From Bacteroidales bacterium (lineage in GTDB: Bacteria; Bacteroidota; Bacteroidia; Bacteroidales; UBA1715): a stretch of 64,000 bases of DNA. This document shows, one piece after another, positions 62,401 to 64,000 of the stretch. The position numbers and the translations under genes were made by a program. Position 1 is the stretch's first letter. Each line of letters opens with the position of its first letter. The stretch is from positions 27,334 through 91,333 of the forward strand of contig JAGCOW010000048.1 in the NCBI GenBank assembly GCA_017642535.1, given 5' to 3'. Under the pieces are notes generated by a model, which saw only the letters and a program-made list of their open reading frames with translations, made no database searches and was not told where the DNA came from.

Positions 62401-64000
62401 TAATTGCTGTTTGTGCAGCAGTTACATATACAACTGCTGTTGCTTGCAAACCACCATTTGAGTATGCAACGATTGTTGAAGTACCTTCGCCCAAAGCCTT
62501 GATATTACCTTCGGCGTCAATACTGATTACATTATCGGTCTTTTCTTTGAATGCAACTTTATTGTATGAGGCCTCAGCTGGGATTACCGAAGCGGCAACC
62601 TTAGTTTCTTCGTTAAGAGCCAATGTAATAATGTTCGGCATTGAAATTTCTTTAGCCTTAATCAACTTATTGACAACAATGTTGAATTCTGCCTTAACAT
62701 CAGGATTTTCAACACTTGTAATCGTTGCCTTTGTAGTACCCTCTGCTACCGCCCAAACTGTCAAACCAACAACATCGGCAACTTCTGTATCTTCAACTTC
62801 GATTGTGTAAGCCATGTTCGAAGCATAGCTTGGTTCGAATGCCAACGATACGTAACCTTGTTCGCCTTCGTACAATGTTACAGTTTCTGGTTCTACAACA
62901 ATTGTTTGAAGTGGAATAACTTTTTCTTCAACAGTTATTACTTTCGAAGCACTATCGGCACAACCTGTATTAGTTTCTACAACCTTACAAGTTACTGTAT
63001 ATGTACCAACTTCCTCGAATTTCGTCGTGAATTCAGTTCCGTGAACATATTCGTTATCGCCAAGCGACCAAACAACTGAGTACTCATCGCTCATCTGGTT
63101 GCTTGTACCAAGCGTTACCGGCTCGCCAACAACGAATGATTCTGCTTGGGTAGCAACGAAGATTTCTGGTTTAACCGCATTACCCACCGTATAGGTTACC
63201 GTCAAAGGATTGCTTACACAACCCATTGTGTTTTTAGCAGTTACCTTGTAAGTATAGTAACCCGAAGTTGGAACTTGCGGCAAGAATTCCGTACCTTGAG
63301 CAACAACAGCACCTGTAACATCGGTCCATTCAACTACGTTTTCGGTATTTGTTGTCGCAACGAATGGAACTGCCGTAGCACCTTGACACGTTGACTGGTC
63401 GGCTACATTCAACTTAGGTTCTGCCACGTAAACTATTTCAACCGTATATGGTACTTTTTCACTTTCGCGATAGTTTGCCAATTCTCCCATACCAATTTGA
63501 GATACGTAGTAAACGGCCTTACCTGCCTGTGCAGCACTCACAACAGGTGCGGCACTCAATTCGTTACCCGAAGCGTCGTACCATTTCAATTTTCCAAAGT
63601 CTGACGTAGGATAAACCATTCTTTCTAACGACGTTCCACCGTTAGTAGTTGCAGATTTATCAAAACACATGGTAAGAACATTCGTGTTGTAACCAGGTGT
63701 TGGCATTTGAGGAGCAACATCGACAGCTACACCAACTTTACCAACAAGCGAACCTTCAAAGAGTACCGAAACTTCGGCATTTCCTACCGCAATCGCTGTC
63801 ACAACACCATCACGACCAACAGTAGCGACAGTCGCATCGGAAGTTTCGAACGTGAACAAACTTGCCTGTGCTGGACCGCCATCTTGACTCATCACAACAA
63901 CTTGGTCAGATTCGCCAACTTTCAAATCCATAGATTGTTGTACGAAGTATGGAAGCGGTTTTGCAGTTACAACCACGTGTGTCTTAGCAGTGTAATGAAC
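59474..64000 (-). CDS. Giant Ig-like repeat protein with T9SS type A sorting domain (5' end outside window)
   Basis: The frame is open to the right edge (the GTG at 63976 is internal). More than 1500 residues hold bacterial Ig-like group 2 domains (e.g. TVATVGRDGVVTAIAVGNAE), PKD-type domains (VGTYTVTCKV and PGTYTVKLTV), cadherin-like segments (NFTLSVTDGDGL) and fibronectin-like parts. The last 80 residues, from about YPTTFNSYINV to GVYTVKISDGQQT and KTIKVVK, form the type A C-terminal sorting domain, so it should be exported by T9SS and attached to the surface. The role is probably adhesion. Confidence 0.9.
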   Translation of the reverse strand, partial: VHYTAKTHVVVTAKPLPYFVQQSMDLKVGESDQVVVMSQDGGPAQASLFTFETSDATVATVGRDGVVTAIAVGNAEVSVLFEGSLVGKVGVAVDVAPQMPTPGYNTNVLTMCFDKSATTNGGTSLERMVYPTSDFGKLKWYDASGNELSAAPVVSAAQAGKAVYYVSQIGMGELANYRESEKVPYTVEIVYVAEPKLNVADQSTCQGATAVPFVATTNTENVVEWTDVTGAVVAQGTEFLPQVPTSGYYTYKVTAKNTMGCVSNPLTVTYTVGNAVKPEIFVATQAESFVVGEPVTLGTSNQMSDEYSVVWSLGDNEYVHGTEFTTKFEEVGTYTVTCKVVETNTGCADSASKVITVEEKVIPLQTIVVEPETVTLYEGEQGYVSLAFEPSYASNMAYTIEVEDTEVADVVGLTVWAVAEGTTKATITSVENPDVKAEFNIVVNKLIKAKEISMPNIITLALNEETKVAASVIPAEASYNKVAFKEKTDNVISIDAEGNIKALGEGTSTIVAYSNGGLQATAVVYVTAAQTAITDIAVPDEIELKLRDSVVVSYKVTPVTLAAKLLEWAIEDGDIATYSNGVVKAVSAGETNLTVSIGNISKTIKITVTTSSAPVIGTAPKLAFEQGKNITVDFADFVSDDETELANLTFEAASEDLNVSIDGTVATVTAKSDSYVGTTNFTLSVTDGDGLTTSADVPVEVTEIANQAPVVLIEDVQIKYNACTYLKLSDIFSDDRTPNNKLKYSFSANVVSVKVCMKTQLSMISKDPELEYDTLYVTVKDAEGLETTAKILMYVNSLPNKAPKISEIPVQTETDDAAFGTIELANYVKDDYTAASSIKWTTSGSDNLSISIDGGVASVEVLNAFWNGAEAITFYAADEEGLKDSTSVYYSRKVTINEETVSSGSDDELTPVVWEGAPVVNIMAMKFIGVPGEQFIIMASMSGYDCTWAWEIEGANGIDQTSLMQMVSFDNPGTYTVKLTVQSADGQHSIEVVKENLLTVVGINERTPAICKGDAVTLTATEGLDSYYWTTGDVKNTTTARPEATMLYKLTMKKGMFTLVDTVTVKVSVPVALMEDSVMCVGTTFDLEAIGDYVSYAWNTGDVEKAITIPSEVASYTVTAVDDMQCVSVDTFNLTKVNELPAIDLGKDQTPCDGTTVTLDAGAGYEYLWSNGSTEQTIDLTANTETVWARIIDANKCINYDTVVVAFTYPYPEQIGVATFSETTDHIILAWEKTDGVNTVKYRIERETNVTDNWEQVGDDVMFAEAGLVVDEDVNYKQRAYKYRLVTTDGCGNEAVSEVHRSMISTTTRNDDGTKTLQWCAYEPMSNVTQYLVLRGYDATRMDTVDQVPASNLFEIWNETDSKFVNDKDIKYRVVFRLKSEVNENAVNKLDGQPVEGYYTKAESGPFSLALSNIAEAENDLDVDDVPFADVIVYPTTFNSYINVAIAASIETNFKVEILNANGQVMARTQTGDINKTLLQIPTDNFKQGVYTVKISDGQQTKTIKVVK

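Noticed and set aside
1..64000. CRISPR arrays or cas genes
   Set aside because: No regularly spaced repeat-spacer pattern. The 10-bp array at 35821 has no spacers.

Overview
The window comes from the chromosome of a low-GC Bacteroidota member, most likely order Bacteroidales. The evidence is type IX secretion (T9SS) cargo with C-terminal sorting domains, a PorP/SprF protein, Bacteroidetes-type promoters (TAnnTTTG at -7) and the order rplM-rpsI-rpsB-tsf-pyrH. Species cannot be named from the sequence alone.

Left host segment (1-9.56 kb): the 3' part of a giant SprB-repeat surface protein with a gliding-motility-type C-terminal domain, then an overlapping operon of PorP/SprF, a DUF4296-like lipoprotein and a short protein resembling the N-terminus of an amidohydrolase. 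These are followed by a stand-alone tryptophan synthase beta chain (TrpB2 type), a terminator and a decayed ATP-binding regulator.

Integrated element (9,578-50,158; about 40.6 kb): a prophage-like element inserted in the 3' end of tRNA-Lys(CTT). It is bounded by a perfect 47-bp direct repeat, has a tyrosine integrase at the right end, and carries CTCACGTTT motifs near both ends that look like integrase arm sites. Right to left it holds: integrase; a rightward lysogeny cluster (XRE repressor with palindromic operators, a membrane protein, a hicBA cassette inserted after a duplicated 60-bp gene start); leftward early genes (small unknowns, zinc-ribbon and J-domain proteins, two DNA methyltransferases, a DUF4373-like replication protein, a crAss001_48-like protein, HNH); a striking array of seven 10-bp repeats; and a late operon of about 26 kb. 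The late operon encodes many basic membrane proteins, several small beta-rich proteins, coiled-coil and beta-helix surface proteins, a diversity-generating retroelement (DGR), an SAR-type endolysin, and a DarB-like methyltransferase/helicase pair. I see no terminase, portal, HK97-type capsid, tape measure or sheath gene, and no conjugation genes. The best reading is an unconventional, perhaps tailless and membrane-containing, temperate phage.

The most important finding is the DGR. A reverse transcriptase (19,935-21,230) lies beside a template repeat (21,334-21,424). Its 94-bp variable copy (23,292-23,385) lies inside a predicted beta-helix protein, and every substitution is at a template adenine on the coding strand. 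The variable repeat is at residues 108-139 of 628, not at the C-terminus, and no recognisable Avd gene is present.

Right host segment (50.2-64 kb): tRNA-Lys and rplM-rpsI, rpsB-tsf, pyrH, a FISUMP lipoprotein, radC, and a convergent leftward group (PQQ-type beta-propeller lipoprotein, DUF1573 protein, geranylgeranyl-reductase-family flavoprotein). Last is a giant Ig-like T9SS cargo protein that runs off the right edge.
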